Positions 41,823 to 51,310 of a stretch of 64,000 nt of DNA are shown piece by piece (within the stretch, counting starts at the first letter, position 1; each line of letters opens with the position of its first letter). The notes below the pieces were generated by a model, which saw only the letters and a list, made by a program, of their open reading frames with translations, was not told the origin of the DNA and did not search any database. The stretch is taken from assembly GCF_005405065.1 (NCBI RefSeq), contig NZ_BJDI01000002.1, positions 1 through 64,000 of the forward strand, given 5' to 3'. This DNA is from Lactiplantibacillus nangangensis. Its GTDB lineage: Bacteria > Bacillota > Bacilli > Lactobacillales > Lactobacillaceae. The translations under genes were made by a program, and so were the position numbers.

Positions 41823-43679
41823 TTATTTGGTTGGAATCAGATTTTTCGCTTGGACGTAATTAACGAGTTCAATCACGGTTTTAAAGCGATTGAAGGGGGT
41901 AACGATGTGAACGCCGTTGAAGCGCGTACAGATACCGTCAATCAATTCTTTCGCAATTTGAATACCGACAGCGCGTTCGTTGCCATCGATCTCGGCCTGC
42001 GCCATCCGTGCCAATACCGTTTTCGGCAACCGGATGCCGTGGACTTCATGATGCAAGAATTCGGCATTGCGTTTGGAGACTAGCGGCATCACGCCGACAA
42101 ATACGGGAATATGAATGTCATTGGCGGTGAGTGCGTCCGCTAAAGCCGTAACGTTTGCGAGATCAAAGACGGGTTGTGTAATAATATAGTCACAGCCGTA
42201 ACTGATTTTTCGTTCAATCGATTTGGTCGAAACGTTGGTCCGGTAGGCATTCGGGTTAAAGGCACCGGCCACGCGAAAGTCGGTGGCCTGCTTCAGGGAT
42301 TTCCCGGTCGGCCCGATGCCGCTGTTAAATTGTTTGATTAGTTTGATGAGCTCCACGGAACGGACATCACCCACGGAGGTTGCTCCGGGGAAATCGCCCA
42401 GTTTTGCTGGATCACCAGTAACGGCGAGGATATCTTCGATGCCGAGGCTGTGCAGGCCCATAATTTCTGACTGCAAGCCAATCAGATTATGATCGCGGGT
42501 CGTCAAGTGGACGATGGGGGTAATGCCATAGCCTAGTTTGAGCTCCGCGGCAATCGTGGCGTTAGCGATGCGAACGGTGGCTAAGGAATTATCTGAAAGG
42601 GTCAGGCCATCGACACCGGCTGCTTTCAAACGTTGTGCCCCTTTAAAAAATTTAGCTGTTTCAAAATCTTTCGGCGGGTCGAGTTCGACTAGCGCCGTTT
42701 TTTGCGTGGCAACCTTTTGTAAAAAAGCATGGCGGCCAAGCGTTTGTGCCAGTGGCTTCGGCTGCGCTGGTGCAATTTTGCCGGTGCGACCGACAATACT
42801 GCGACTAGCTAAGCCACGAACGAGTGCGGCGGTGTGGAGTGGTGTCGTCCCACAGCAACCGCCAATTAAATTAAGGCCGAGTTGCCGGAAGCGTTCGGCA
42901 TAGTCTTCGAAATAACTGGGCTCGCCATCGTAAACGACGTGACCGTCTTGATCAGTTCCAGGTAAACCAGAGTTTGGGTAGACGGCTAATTTTACATTGG
43001 CGGGAATTGCCAAGTTTTCAAAGGATTGTGCCAGATAATATGGTCCCAGTCGACAGTTGGCGCCGACCACGGTCGCACCCGCGGCGGCCAGTTGGCGCAG
43101 GGCAGCGCCAAAAGCTGTGCCATCGCGCAAAACACCCGGTGCGAGCATTGACACGTTTGTGATCACCGGTAAATCCGTCTTAGTGCGCACGATTTTTAAG
43201 GCAGCGAGTAACTCGGGTAATTCATAGTAAGTTTCTAGTAGGATGCCATCGAGTTTTCCAGTTGCCAATAGCGCCGTCAGCTGTTCGGTCAAGCTGGCTG
43301 CAATTTCAGCCGGAGTGGCCTGTAGGACAGTTTGATCCGTGTCGCCAGCTAAACCGCCAATCGTGCCTAAAATATACACAGGGTGATCTGCTTGTGCCCG
43401 TGCTTGTTCAGCAATTTTAACGGCGGCTTGATTGATGGCGGTGACTTGTTTTTGCAAGTCATAGCGCGTCAGTTTTAAGCGATTGGCGGCATAGGTGTTG
43501 GTTTGAATCACATCTGCACCGGCGTCGATATAAGATTGATGGACACGTAAAATCGTGTCAGGATGGGTCAAGTTTAAATTTTCAAAAGCCGACGAAATAC
43601 CATAATTGCCGTAGAGGAGGGTGCCCATTGCGCCATCTGCGACTAGCACCCGTTGTTGTAAAGCTTGTCGTAAATCCAT
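41823..43679 (-). CDS. yitJ: Bifunctional homocysteine S-methyltransferase / methylenetetrahydrofolate reductase
   Basis: 618-residue fusion like Bacillus YitJ. The first 300 residues are a zinc homocysteine methyltransferase domain (VADGAMGTLLYGNYGISSAF; ligands in GANCRLG and GGCCGTTP). The last 300 are a MetF-type MTHFR TIM barrel (ALVELDPPKDFETAKFF, VTGDPAKLGDFPGATSV, DYIITQPVFD, FVGVMPLVSKRNAEF), which reduces methylene-THF to methyl-THF. It supplies methyl-THF for MetE, whose gene ends 11 nt upstream. The ATG at 43679 follows TAGGAGG inside the intergenic gap; the open frame extends 39 codons further into metE, but those residues are not family-like. Confidence 0.93.
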   Translation of the reverse strand: MDLRQALQQRVLVADGAMGTLLYGNYGISSAFENLNLTHPDTILRVHQSYIDAGADVIQTNTYAANRLKLTRYDLQKQVTAINQAAVKIAEQARAQADHPVYILGTIGGLAGDTDQTVLQATPAEIAASLTEQLTALLATGKLDGILLETYYELPELLAALKIVRTKTDLPVITNVSMLAPGVLRDGTAFGAALRQLAAAGATVVGANCRLGPYYLAQSFENLAIPANVKLAVYPNSGLPGTDQDGHVVYDGEPSYFEDYAERFRQLGLNLIGGCCGTTPLHTAALVRGLASRSIVGRTGKIAPAQPKPLAQTLGRHAFLQKVATQKTALVELDPPKDFETAKFFKGAQRLKAAGVDGLTLSDNSLATVRIANATIAAELKLGYGITPIVHLTTRDHNLIGLQSEIMGLHSLGIEDILAVTGDPAKLGDFPGATSVGDVRSVELIKLIKQFNSGIGPTGKSLKQATDFRVAGAFNPNAYRTNVSTKSIERKISYGCDYIITQPVFDLANVTALADALTANDIHIPVFVGVMPLVSKRNAEFLHHEVHGIRLPKTVLARMAQAEIDGNERAVGIQIAKELIDGICTRFNGVHIVTPFNRFKTVIELVNYVQAKNLIPTK

Positions 43680-43690
43680 CGCAAAGCCTC

Positions 43691-45997
43691 CTAGTTGGTC
43701 GGTGTGCTGAGTTGTGCTTGAATCGCGTTGCGAGCAGCGACCATGTTCTTTAAAGCGGCCAAGGTTTCGGACTCTTGGCGGGTCTTCAGCCCACAATCGG
43801 GATTGATCCAGAATTGCCGTGCGTCAATGACGCGCAACCCGCGTTGAATGTTGGCTTCGATTTCGTTGACGCTTGGAACGCGGGGACTATGAATATCATA
43901 GACACCGAGTCCAATTTCCTTGTCGTAACCCGTTTGTTCGAAGGCGGCGATGATTTCACCATGGCTACGGGAAGTCTCAATCGAAATGACGTCGGCATCG
44001 AGCGCCTTAATGGTGTCGATAATGTCGCCGAAGTTGGAATAGCACATATGCGTGTGAATCTGCGTGTCATTGGCGACGCCGGTCGTCGTGATCTTAAATG
44101 AATAAACGGCTTCATCTAAATAGGCTTGCCAGTGGCGTGGCTTCAGCGGTAGGCCTTCACGCAAGGCTGGTTCGTCGACTTGGATAATTTTGATACCGGC
44201 TTTTTCTAAGTTCTGCACTTCTTGTCGGAGCGCGAGTGCGATTTGATTTTGCACTTGAGCTTTAGAGATATCATCGCGAACGAAGCTCCAGTTGATAATC
44301 GTTAAGGGCGCCGTTAGCATTCCTTTGACCGGCTTATCAGTCAAACTTTGGGCGTAAACCGATTCCGCGACGGTGATCGGCTTGGTATAAGCAACGTCCC
44401 CAAAGATAACGGGTGGCCGGACCGCTCGCGACCCATAGGATTGGACCCAGCCATTTTGGGTGGCATAGAAGCCAGTTAGTTTTTGACCAAAGTATTCGAC
44501 CATGTCGGTTCGTTCAAATTCACCATGGACGAGGACATCTAAGCCCAGTTTGGTTTGCAAGTCGATCCAACGGGCGGTTTCTGCTTTGAGAAAAGTTTGA
44601 TAATCGGCATCGGAGAGGTTGCCTTTGCGCCAGGCTGCGCGTTTGGCGCGGACAGTTGGGCTTTGTGGGAAACTCCCAATCGTCGTTGTCGGTAAGAGTG
44701 GCAGGTTTAAGCGGTCATGCTGTAATTTAATCCGAGTGGCGAAAGGCGCTGCCCGTTCAAAAGTCCGTTCAGGTAGTTGAGCTTCAGCCGTACGCACTGC
44801 CGCATTGTTGCGGTGTGTGGAGTGGTTCAAAGCCTCCAGATTTTTTTGATTAAGATTAAAGGCAGCTTGTACGGCGGCGATGCCTTGATTGGCGGCTGTG
44901 GTCAAAGCCGTGAGTTCCGCTAATTTTTGATCAGCGAAGGCGAGTCCACCCAATAGAACTGGGTCAGCTTTGGTTTCGTTGGCGGTTGTAATGGGCACAT
45001 GTAACAGTGAATTAGCCGGCTGTAACCACAAGTGGTCAGGTGCTACTAGGTTTTTAAGCTCAGTCACCAGTTGCAGCTTTTGGGTTAAGTCACTGGCCCA
45101 GATGTTGTGGCCGTCAATGATTCCAGCCGCGAGAATCTTGTCGCTTGGGAAGCCGCTGGTCCGCAAGTGGGCTAAATTTTCGCCGTGGTCATGGACTAGG
45201 TCTAAGCCCAGCGCTTGAACGGGTAATTTGACAACTTCATCGTATAAATCCAAGCTGTCAAAGTAAGTTTGGAGTTCAATTTTCAAGGCTGGAACGGCAG
45301 CGTGCAGGGTAGTGAGCGCTTTTCGGTAGGGGTCAAGTTCGTCACTAGTTGTCGTTTTCACCAACGCTGGTTCGTCGAGTTGAACCCAAGTAGCGCCGGC
45401 AGCTGCTAACTCTTCGAAGACTTGTTGATAGAGTGGTAACAGTTGTGGCAATAAGGCTTCCACGTCGGCGGCGGTTAAATAATGGCCATCCCGTTTGCCA
45501 AGCTTTAAGAAGGAGACCGGTCCTAGAATGACGGGCTTGCCTTCGATACCAAGCTCAGTTTTGGCTTCTTGATAGTAACGGAGCCAGCGATTGTCTAGTA
45601 ATTTGAATTGGACATCGTCGAATTCTGGCACGATGTAATGGTAGTTGATATTGAACCATTTCGTCATTTCAGCGGCCACCGCCGTTTTCGTGCCGCGGGC
45701 AATTGCATAATATTCTGGCAAGCTCAAGGCTTGGTCGAAATGGCCGAAGCGGGTCGGAATGGCGCCGAATGCGGCCAAAGTGTCTAAGACGTGATCATAA
45801 TCGGAATTATCGGCTACTGGAATTAAGTCGATTCCCAATGCTTGGGCCTTTTTTAAATTAGCTAGTCGCAGTGCTTTTGATTTAGCATGGAAGTCGGCAT
45901 CACTTAACTTGTGTTGCCAATAATGTTCCAATAAATGTTTCCACTCGCGATGTTCCCCTAAACGTGGGTATCCTAAATTACTACTAATAACGGTCAT
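43691..45997 (-). CDS. metE: Cobalamin-independent methionine synthase
   Basis: Transfers the methyl group from methyl-tetrahydropteroyltriglutamate to homocysteine. The 768 residues are complete, with both halves: N-terminal [16 protein letters not shown] and C-terminal catalytic barrel with zinc ligands in THMCYSNF (His, Cys) and in NPDCGLKTR (Cys), plus [13 protein letters not shown]. The start is the ATG at 45997, 8 nt after GAGGAG; a GTG 9 nt upstream overlaps that site. It is the first gene of the metE-yitJ operon, controlled by a methionine T-box leader. Together with mmuM and metK, the window holds most of the methionine cycle. Confidence 0.96.
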   Translation of the reverse strand: MTVISSNLGYPRLGEHREWKHLLEHYWQHKLSDADFHAKSKALRLANLKKAQALGIDLIPVADNSDYDHVLDTLAAFGAIPTRFGHFDQALSLPEYYAIARGTKTAVAAEMTKWFNINYHYIVPEFDDVQFKLLDNRWLRYYQEAKTELGIEGKPVILGPVSFLKLGKRDGHYLTAADVEALLPQLLPLYQQVFEELAAAGATWVQLDEPALVKTTTSDELDPYRKALTTLHAAVPALKIELQTYFDSLDLYDEVVKLPVQALGLDLVHDHGENLAHLRTSGFPSDKILAAGIIDGHNIWASDLTQKLQLVTELKNLVAPDHLWLQPANSLLHVPITTANETKADPVLLGGLAFADQKLAELTALTTAANQGIAAVQAAFNLNQKNLEALNHSTHRNNAAVRTAEAQLPERTFERAAPFATRIKLQHDRLNLPLLPTTTIGSFPQSPTVRAKRAAWRKGNLSDADYQTFLKAETARWIDLQTKLGLDVLVHGEFERTDMVEYFGQKLTGFYATQNGWVQSYGSRAVRPPVIFGDVAYTKPITVAESVYAQSLTDKPVKGMLTAPLTIINWSFVRDDISKAQVQNQIALALRQEVQNLEKAGIKIIQVDEPALREGLPLKPRHWQAYLDEAVYSFKITTTGVANDTQIHTHMCYSNFGDIIDTIKALDADVISIETSRSHGEIIAAFEQTGYDKEIGLGVYDIHSPRVPSVNEIEANIQRGLRVIDARQFWINPDCGLKTRQESETLAALKNMVAARNAIQAQLSTPTN

Positions 45998-46034
45998 GCC
46001 GATCACTCCTCATCTTCAAATCTGAATTTTCAAC

Positions 46035-46321
46035 GATAAAAAAACGACAACTTCGCCTGAAAAGGACGAAGTTGCCGTTCGTGGTACCACCTTAGTTTAT
46101 CAACACCTCACGATATTGATCTTATCCCGTACGTTTCATACGGTAGCTGGTTAACAGTAGCTGGCTGTCATCACCTGGCATTTGCTCAGTGGTGCCGTTT
46201 AGAGGCCATTTTTCGGTAATTGCTCACTTGCTTGGTTCGCACTAGTCCAAGCTCACTTCGTAGTAGCAAAAACTTACTTTCCTCATCTACACGTTGTTGT
46301 TTTATGAATGCTTAAAAAGTA
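46035..46321 (-). promoter_or_regulatory. T-box leader of the metE-yitJ operon (Met specifier ATG)
   Basis: On the minus strand the T-box core GGTGGTACCACG (46081-46092) precedes a terminator with stem CAACTTCG/CGAAGTTG and a T7 run (46035-46080). Stem I contains GAAAAATGGCC, placing a likely specifier ATG at 46209-46207, matching tRNA-Met. The promoter fits TTGACT (46339-46344) and TACTTT (46316-46321) with 17-bp spacing. Low charged tRNA-Met would switch the operon on. Confidence 0.92.
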
Positions 46322-46800
46322 CCACCAATTTTCAATTTAGTCAAAGCAAATTTTAATAATTAACGCAAGATTCTCATTTTTAATTAAATTAATTATGTTG
46401 GGGTTACAGTTGTTGTCACGCATGTAACCGCTTTACCGATGATTGGCAGGCTATTCTAATAAGTTAATAAATTTTTTAGTTCAACCGCCAATGTAATTTT
46501 CAAAGAAATGATTAGCGAGCTTAACCAACAAATCGAATTTTAACACATGCTCGCTAGTCGGCCATGGCAGTTAAGCTGATAACCGGTCGTCGCGTGGATG
46601 AGGGAGGCCTCTTCACAATTTTAAAAAACGTGCCACAAATGACCTCGCACTTGCGACGACTAGCTAGTGATAAGCAGGTGAAAGTCACGATTTAATCACA
46701 TTTTTTTCCAGAACTGGTTATAGCTTTGCACAACCTTCTTGGTAGGCTATTACTTGAGCCCACCGGCAAAGCAACTTGTTTCAAAAAATAATGAACTAGG
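46322..46800. other. Divergent regulatory region between metE and the sulfation cassette
   Basis: Contains the metE promoter (46316-46344, minus) and a perfect inverted repeat GGTTACA (46402-46408) / TGTAACC (46423-46429), a possible operator. A 43-codon open stretch (46564-46695, plus) starting AVKLITGRRVDEGG has no ribosome site; it includes an 8-bp inverted repeat GTCGTCGC/GCGACGAC and is not called a gene. The last 100 nt must hold the promoter of the sulfotransferase gene. Confidence 0.45.
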
Positions 46801-48402
46801 ATGACTAAAATGGCGCAAGGAATCTTTCAACGACTGTTTGGCAAACATCAGACCAAAAAAGCGGTCCTAATATTAGGCAGTGGTCGTTCAGGCACGTCGG
46901 TTTTAACCAGATGTCTTAATTTAATGGGGATTTCGCTGGGAACCGATAATTTACTCGCTCCCAGTAAACGCATCAACCCCAAAGGCTATTTTGAAAATAA
47001 AGATATTATCAAAATTCATAAGTCGTTAGGAGGCAAGCTTCGTTATCGGCCATCGTACGAGGGCTATTATGACAGTCCGAAGATCAAGGCGGACCGCCAA
47101 GCGCTGACGACTTATTTGCAGAATTATTTTGCGACGAACCAACTTTTGGCAATCAAGGATCCACGGATGAATGACTACATTGAATTGTGGCAAGCGGTGT
47201 TGGCTGATATTGACGTTGAACCCGCTGAAATCATTCTGGTGCGAAATCCACTGGATGTTGTGAGTTCCAATGAGCGTGCTTGGCATCGCGATAACATCTT
47301 AGCGTTGCGGCAATGGCAAGTTAGAACATTATTATCGCTTTGTGATACTGACCGTGACCACCGAGTCCTGTTGACTTATGAGGACTTGTTTAATCAAACT
47401 TTGCCGAGTCTACATCGTGTCGCGACGAAATTAGACCTACCTTGGCCACAGGATGAAGCAGCCTTACAAGCGCAAATCGATGATTTTATTGATCCAAATT
47501 TACAAAAGAGTGATAGTGGTGAATCCTTAGCTGACTTTGAAACGCGTACAGATGTTGATACGGACGTGAAAGCCTTGTATTTATTGGCGCGACACGCGGC
47601 CGCCGATGAAGCCTTCTTTGCTTCTGACCAGTTTGATCAAGCAATTCATGGCTTGGTTGAAGATTACTTAACGACGTATGGTGCCTTGTATCGTGATTTT
47701 AATGCCCAAATTGATCACAAGATATTTTATATCTTTGGCTCACGGCAAGTTGAGATTGATCAAGTTAAGTCACAATTAACGACAGCTGGCGTTCAATTTG
47801 ATGAGACTCCGAAAAATGCCGGTCACCAGGCGGCAATCGCGATTGGACAACAATTGAGCAGTGGGCAAGTTTTGTTAGCCACGTATTCGAAAGATTTTCA
47901 GTTGGTTGAACTCAAGGAAGAGCTGAACAATTATTTGCGACGTAATGCGAAAAAACAAGCCTTGTGGGGCATCGGCGACGTCACTTCAGGTCAGATTGTG
48001 GAGATGCTGACAACAGTGAGTGATGAAATTGGTGCAGAGACGCATAACCTCATTATTGCCGATGACTACACAACGATTGCTGACCCTATCGCGCAAAAAA
48101 CTGCCATTCGACAACTTTGTCGGACGATTCAAGCGGTACAGCCGCGCCCATACTTACTCTTGATGAACTCGGAATTATCCGAAAAAGCCACCGCTGAAAA
48201 AGTACAGGCGTTTGTATCAGAAACTGCATCGGCAATCCCGTTGACAATGACGACAACTACGCAAGAATTAGCCACACCAATTGATTGGTCAAAACTGGCG
48301 ACGACGCTCACGACTGCTTGCAAGGCCGCGGCACAAGAGCAGTCACAGCAGGCGGCACTCAATGTATTCGTAACCACAAACTTTCAAAAAATTATAAATT
48401 AG
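46801..48402 (+). CDS. PAPS-type sulfotransferase with unrecognised C-terminal half
   Basis: 533 residues in two parts. The first 270 form a sulfotransferase-like P-loop domain: KKAVLILGSGRSGTSVLTRC is the 5'-phosphosulfate loop (about residues 20-39), and EIILVRNPLDVVSSNERAW the 3'-phosphate site (RNPxDVxxS, about residue 143). NPKGYFENKDI is typical of bacterial members. The rest (YIFGSRQVEIDQVKSQLTTA onward) matches nothing I know; it has alpha/beta character with GVQFDETP, NNYLRRNAKKQALWGI and NLIIADDYTTIADPI. Directly downstream are ATP sulfurylase and APS kinase genes, so PAPS as donor is strongly implied. The acceptor is unknown. First gene of the cassette; the stop is 13 nt before the next start. 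Confidence 0.85.
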   Translation: MTKMAQGIFQRLFGKHQTKKAVLILGSGRSGTSVLTRCLNLMGISLGTDNLLAPSKRINPKGYFENKDIIKIHKSLGGKLRYRPSYEGYYDSPKIKADRQALTTYLQNYFATNQLLAIKDPRMNDYIELWQAVLADIDVEPAEIILVRNPLDVVSSNERAWHRDNILALRQWQVRTLLSLCDTDRDHRVLLTYEDLFNQTLPSLHRVATKLDLPWPQDEAALQAQIDDFIDPNLQKSDSGESLADFETRTDVDTDVKALYLLARHAAADEAFFASDQFDQAIHGLVEDYLTTYGALYRDFNAQIDHKIFYIFGSRQVEIDQVKSQLTTAGVQFDETPKNAGHQAAIAIGQQLSSGQVLLATYSKDFQLVELKEELNNYLRRNAKKQALWGIGDVTSGQIVEMLTTVSDEIGAETHNLIIADDYTTIADPIAQKTAIRQLCRTIQAVQPRPYLLLMNSELSEKATAEKVQAFVSETASAIPLTMTTTTQELATPIDWSKLATTLTTACKAAAQEQSQQAALNVFVTTNFQKIIN

Positions 48403-48415
48403 ATAGGTGATAGTA

Positions 48416-49585
48416 ATGGAAAAAGTATACGGCATTACGCCACATGGTGGTCAGTTAATTAATTTAAAAGACTTTTCGGCAACTACAATGGCCGAGGCCG
48501 AGCAACTTCCGAGTTTGACGATCAACGCTTGGAATTTATCCGATTTGGAATTGATCGGCATCGGCGGTTTCAGCCCCTTATCCGGCTTTATGACTAGTGA
48601 TGATTATCATTCGGTCGTTAAAACGATGCATCTCAAAAGTGGGGTGCTTTGGTCGATTCCGATTACGTTGCCAGTGGCTGCCGAGACCGCTGCCAAGTTT
48701 GACCTGAATCAAAAAATTGCCCTGCGAGATGCAAAAGGTGACATTTATGGGACCTTACTGCTTGAGGATAAATATACGCCGGATAAAACGTTAGAGGCGC
48801 AAAACGTCTATGGCACGACAGAATTGGCCCATCCAGGCGTGAAACGATTATTTGAAAATGGGGCCGTCTATCTTGGTGGCAAAGTTAAGCTCTTAAAGCA
48901 GCCGAGCCATGGTGATTTTAGCGCCTATTACTTAGAACCGCTGGCGACGCGCAAGTTGTTCCATGATTTAGGTTGGCAAACCATCGTCGGCTTTCAGACT
49001 CGGAACCCCATTCATCGCGCTCATGAATATATTCAAAAATTAGCCTTAGAAAATGTTGACGGGTTATTTTTGAATCCGTTGGTTGGTGAAACGAAGGCCG
49101 ATGATATTCCCGCGGATGTCCGGATGGCAAGCTATGAAGCTATTTTGAAGGCTTATTATCCTGCTGACCGTGTCCGACTGGTCATTTATCCTGCCGCAAT
49201 GCGCTACGCGGGCCCGAAAGAAGCTATTTTACATGCAATCGTGCGGAAAAATTATGGTTGTACCGATTTCATTGTTGGCCGCGATCATGCGGGTGTTGGT
49301 GATTACTATGGCACTTACGAGGCGCAAGAATTGATCACGTCGGTTCAGGATGAACTTGGGATGCACTTCTTCAAATTTGATAATGCCTTTTATTGCAAAG
49401 TTTGTGGGTCAATGGCGACACATAAGACTTGCCCACATGGTGATGCTGATCACATCTCGTTAAGTGGGACTAAAGTTCGACAAATGCTGAGTGATGGCAT
49501 TGTGCCGCCAAAGGAAGTTTCACGGCCAGAAGTGGCTAAAGTGTTGATCGATGGTTTGAAAAAGCGGGCATCAATGGAGGTGTAA
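48416..49585 (+). CDS. sat: ATP sulfurylase (sulfate adenylyltransferase)
   Basis: Makes APS and pyrophosphate from ATP and sulfate. The 389-residue single-subunit (Sat) form is complete: [11 protein letters not shown] at the N-terminus, [19 protein letters not shown] (QxRN and HxxH, about residues 190-206), [17 protein letters not shown] and [17 protein letters not shown], a Cys-rich zinc-like motif seen in many bacterial Sat proteins. The start is the ATG at 48416 behind GATAGGTGATA. APS kinase follows after 2 nt, giving a direct route to PAPS. No APS reductase gene is near, so it is dedicated to PAPS-dependent transfer here. Confidence 0.96.
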   Translation: MEKVYGITPHGGQLINLKDFSATTMAEAEQLPSLTINAWNLSDLELIGIGGFSPLSGFMTSDDYHSVVKTMHLKSGVLWSIPITLPVAAETAAKFDLNQKIALRDAKGDIYGTLLLEDKYTPDKTLEAQNVYGTTELAHPGVKRLFENGAVYLGGKVKLLKQPSHGDFSAYYLEPLATRKLFHDLGWQTIVGFQTRNPIHRAHEYIQKLALENVDGLFLNPLVGETKADDIPADVRMASYEAILKAYYPADRVRLVIYPAAMRYAGPKEAILHAIVRKNYGCTDFIVGRDHAGVGDYYGTYEAQELITSVQDELGMHFFKFDNAFYCKVCGSMATHKTCPHGDADHISLSGTKVRQMLSDGIVPPKEVSRPEVAKVLIDGLKKRASMEV

Positions 49586-49587
49586 AT

Positions 49588-50220
49588 ATGACAAAATCTG
49601 ACAATATTACTTGGCAAGTCGCGAAAGTTAGCAAAACCGAACGGCAGCAATTGTTAGGTCACCGGAGTGCCGTTCTCTGGTTTACGGGTTTATCGGGTTC
49701 CGGTAAGTCGACCATTGCTAACGAGGTTGAAAAACGACTCTATGAAACTGGTATCAGCAGTTATGTTTTGGACGGCGACAATATCCGATTTGGCTTGAAC
49801 AGCAATCTCGGTTTTTCTGCAACTGATCGGCAAGAAAACATTCGCCGCATCGGTGAAGTGGCCAAGCTATTTGTTGACGCTGGCACGATTACATTGACGG
49901 CGTTTATTTCACCATATCGGGTGGATCGTGATCAAGTTCGAGCCCTACTAGGACCCACTGAATTTATTGAAATTTTTGTCGATACCCCAATTGAAGTTTG
50001 TGAAGGACGTGACGTCAAACAGCTTTATGCGAAGGCACGCCGAGGTGAAATCACCGGTTTTACCGGTATCGATGCACCGTACGAAGCGCCAGTTGAGCCA
50101 GAAATAACAATTGACACGTCAAAACAGCCGTTGACGCAGTCGGTTGATCAAATCATGGCTTATCTGAGCGAGCAGGGAGTTATTTCGTTTTCGATGGTGG
50201 CAAGACATGCAGCCGACTAA
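49588..50220 (+). CDS. cysC: Adenylylsulfate (APS) kinase
   Basis: Phosphorylates APS at the 3' position to form PAPS. The 210 residues contain Walker A in [18 protein letters not shown] (about residues 34-42), the substrate loop [19 protein letters not shown]-like sequence (shown: [16 protein letters not shown]), [10 protein letters not shown], and the family signature [19 protein letters not shown] with [11 protein letters not shown]. It starts 2 nt after sat and its 3' end overlaps the DHH phosphoesterase gene by 14 nt, so the three are translationally coupled. Its C-terminal 15 residues extend slightly beyond the usual end. Confidence 0.96.
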   Translation: MTKSDNITWQVAKVSKTERQQLLGHRSAVLWFTGLSGSGKSTIANEVEKRLYETGISSYVLDGDNIRFGLNSNLGFSATDRQENIRRIGEVAKLFVDAGTITLTAFISPYRVDRDQVRALLGPTEFIEIFVDTPIEVCEGRDVKQLYAKARRGEITGFTGIDAPYEAPVEPEITIDTSKQPLTQSVDQIMAYLSEQGVISFSMVARHAAD

Positions 50221-51142
50221 ACTCATTGCTGCAATTGAGCCCCATCAACGGCTGTTTATTTATCGTCATACCGCTCCTGATCCAGATGCGATTGGGAGCC
50301 AGTACGGGTTGGCGTTAATTTTGAAGAAAGCTTGGCCGAATAAAGTAATCATTCCAGTTGGCGCAGTGCCAACACCGTTAAATTGGCTTGGTGACCCCGA
50401 AACTTTGCCACAATCGGTCGCCCCAACGGCTTCAGATTTAGCCATTGTCGTGGATTGCGCTAACCAGAGTCGAATTGCGGGTGAGTTACCGGCTGGCATG
50501 ACCGTGTACAAAATCGATCATCATCCCAACCGGGAGCCGTTTGGGACCTGGAACTGGGTAGATGAGAGTTACTCCAGTTGCGCTGAAATGATCTACGCGC
50601 TGACGACGCTGGTTCCGGCCAAACTAAAAATGACGCCAGCCGCTGCCACCGCTTTATATGCTGGTCTGATTGGCGATACAGTGCGTTTTTCAATCCCCGG
50701 AACGACGACACGGACGTTGAAGATTGCTGCTGCCTTGGCGAGTCATGGTGTCGATATCGCTGCTGTCAGTTATCAAGAAATGGCAATAACTCCGGCAGTG
50801 GGCCGTTTAACGAGTTATGTGTTGCAGCAGCTCCAGGTCAGTCCAACGGGGTTAGCACATATTGTGTTGTCACAGGCAAAATTACACCAACTCGGCGTGA
50901 GTGAGGCAGAAACGGATGCGATTAAAGCCTTACCCGGCAGCTTAACGACCGTACAAGTTTGGGTCATCTTTATTGAACGGGCTACCGGCGATTATCGGGT
51001 CCATTTTCGGTCCAAACGGCGACCTATCGATAGTGTGGCTAGAGCTTTTAATGGCGGTGGTCATTCACTAGCAAGTGGGGCGTTCGTCCCAGATTTGGCG
51101 ACAGTGCAGCAGGTGATTGCCAGACTGGAAACTGAAGATTAA
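50207..51142 (+). CDS. DHH/DHHA1 phosphoesterase, probable pAp phosphatase/oligoribonuclease (NrnA type)
   Basis: 311-residue protein of the NrnA group, which cleaves nanoRNA and removes the 3'-phosphate of adenosine 3',5'-bisphosphate (pAp). [11 protein letters not shown] holds the N-terminal Dx[13 protein letters not shown] the middle Asp, [11 protein letters not shown] the DHH triad, and the C-terminal DHHA1 domain has [12 protein letters not shown]. pAp is the byproduct of PAPS-using sulfotransferases and is toxic if it builds up, so translational overlap with cysC makes pAp recycling the likely role. A general NrnA may also exist elsewhere in the genome. Confidence 0.9.
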   Translation: MQPTKLIAAIEPHQRLFIYRHTAPDPDAIGSQYGLALILKKAWPNKVIIPVGAVPTPLNWLGDPETLPQSVAPTASDLAIVVDCANQSRIAGELPAGMTVYKIDHHPNREPFGTWNWVDESYSSCAEMIYALTTLVPAKLKMTPAAATALYAGLIGDTVRFSIPGTTTRTLKIAAALASHGVDIAAVSYQEMAITPAVGRLTSYVLQQLQVSPTGLAHIVLSQAKLHQLGVSEAETDAIKALPGSLTTVQVWVIFIERATGDYRVHFRSKRRPIDSVARAFNGGGHSLASGAFVPDLATVQQVIARLETED

Positions 51143-51310
51143 CGCTTATTCGGAACCATTTAGATCTCATTGAGAAAAAATAATGGGATTTGAATGGCTT
51201 TTGTGAGTCAAACTGGCTTTAATAAAGTATGCTTACAATCAGTTAAAAAATAATCTGTTTGCTAGTCTCAACAGACGGCAGAAATTAGTTGAATGAAGGA
51301 AGGTTTCGCG

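Noticed and set aside
41793-45218. Several long antisense ORFs across metE and yitJ
   Set aside because: They mirror the codon pattern of the real minus-strand genes and have no motifs or ribosome sites.
46564-46695. 43-codon ORF upstream of the sulfotransferase gene
   Set aside because: No ribosome site and no recognisable features; it overlaps an inverted repeat. Kept only as a note in the intergenic entry.
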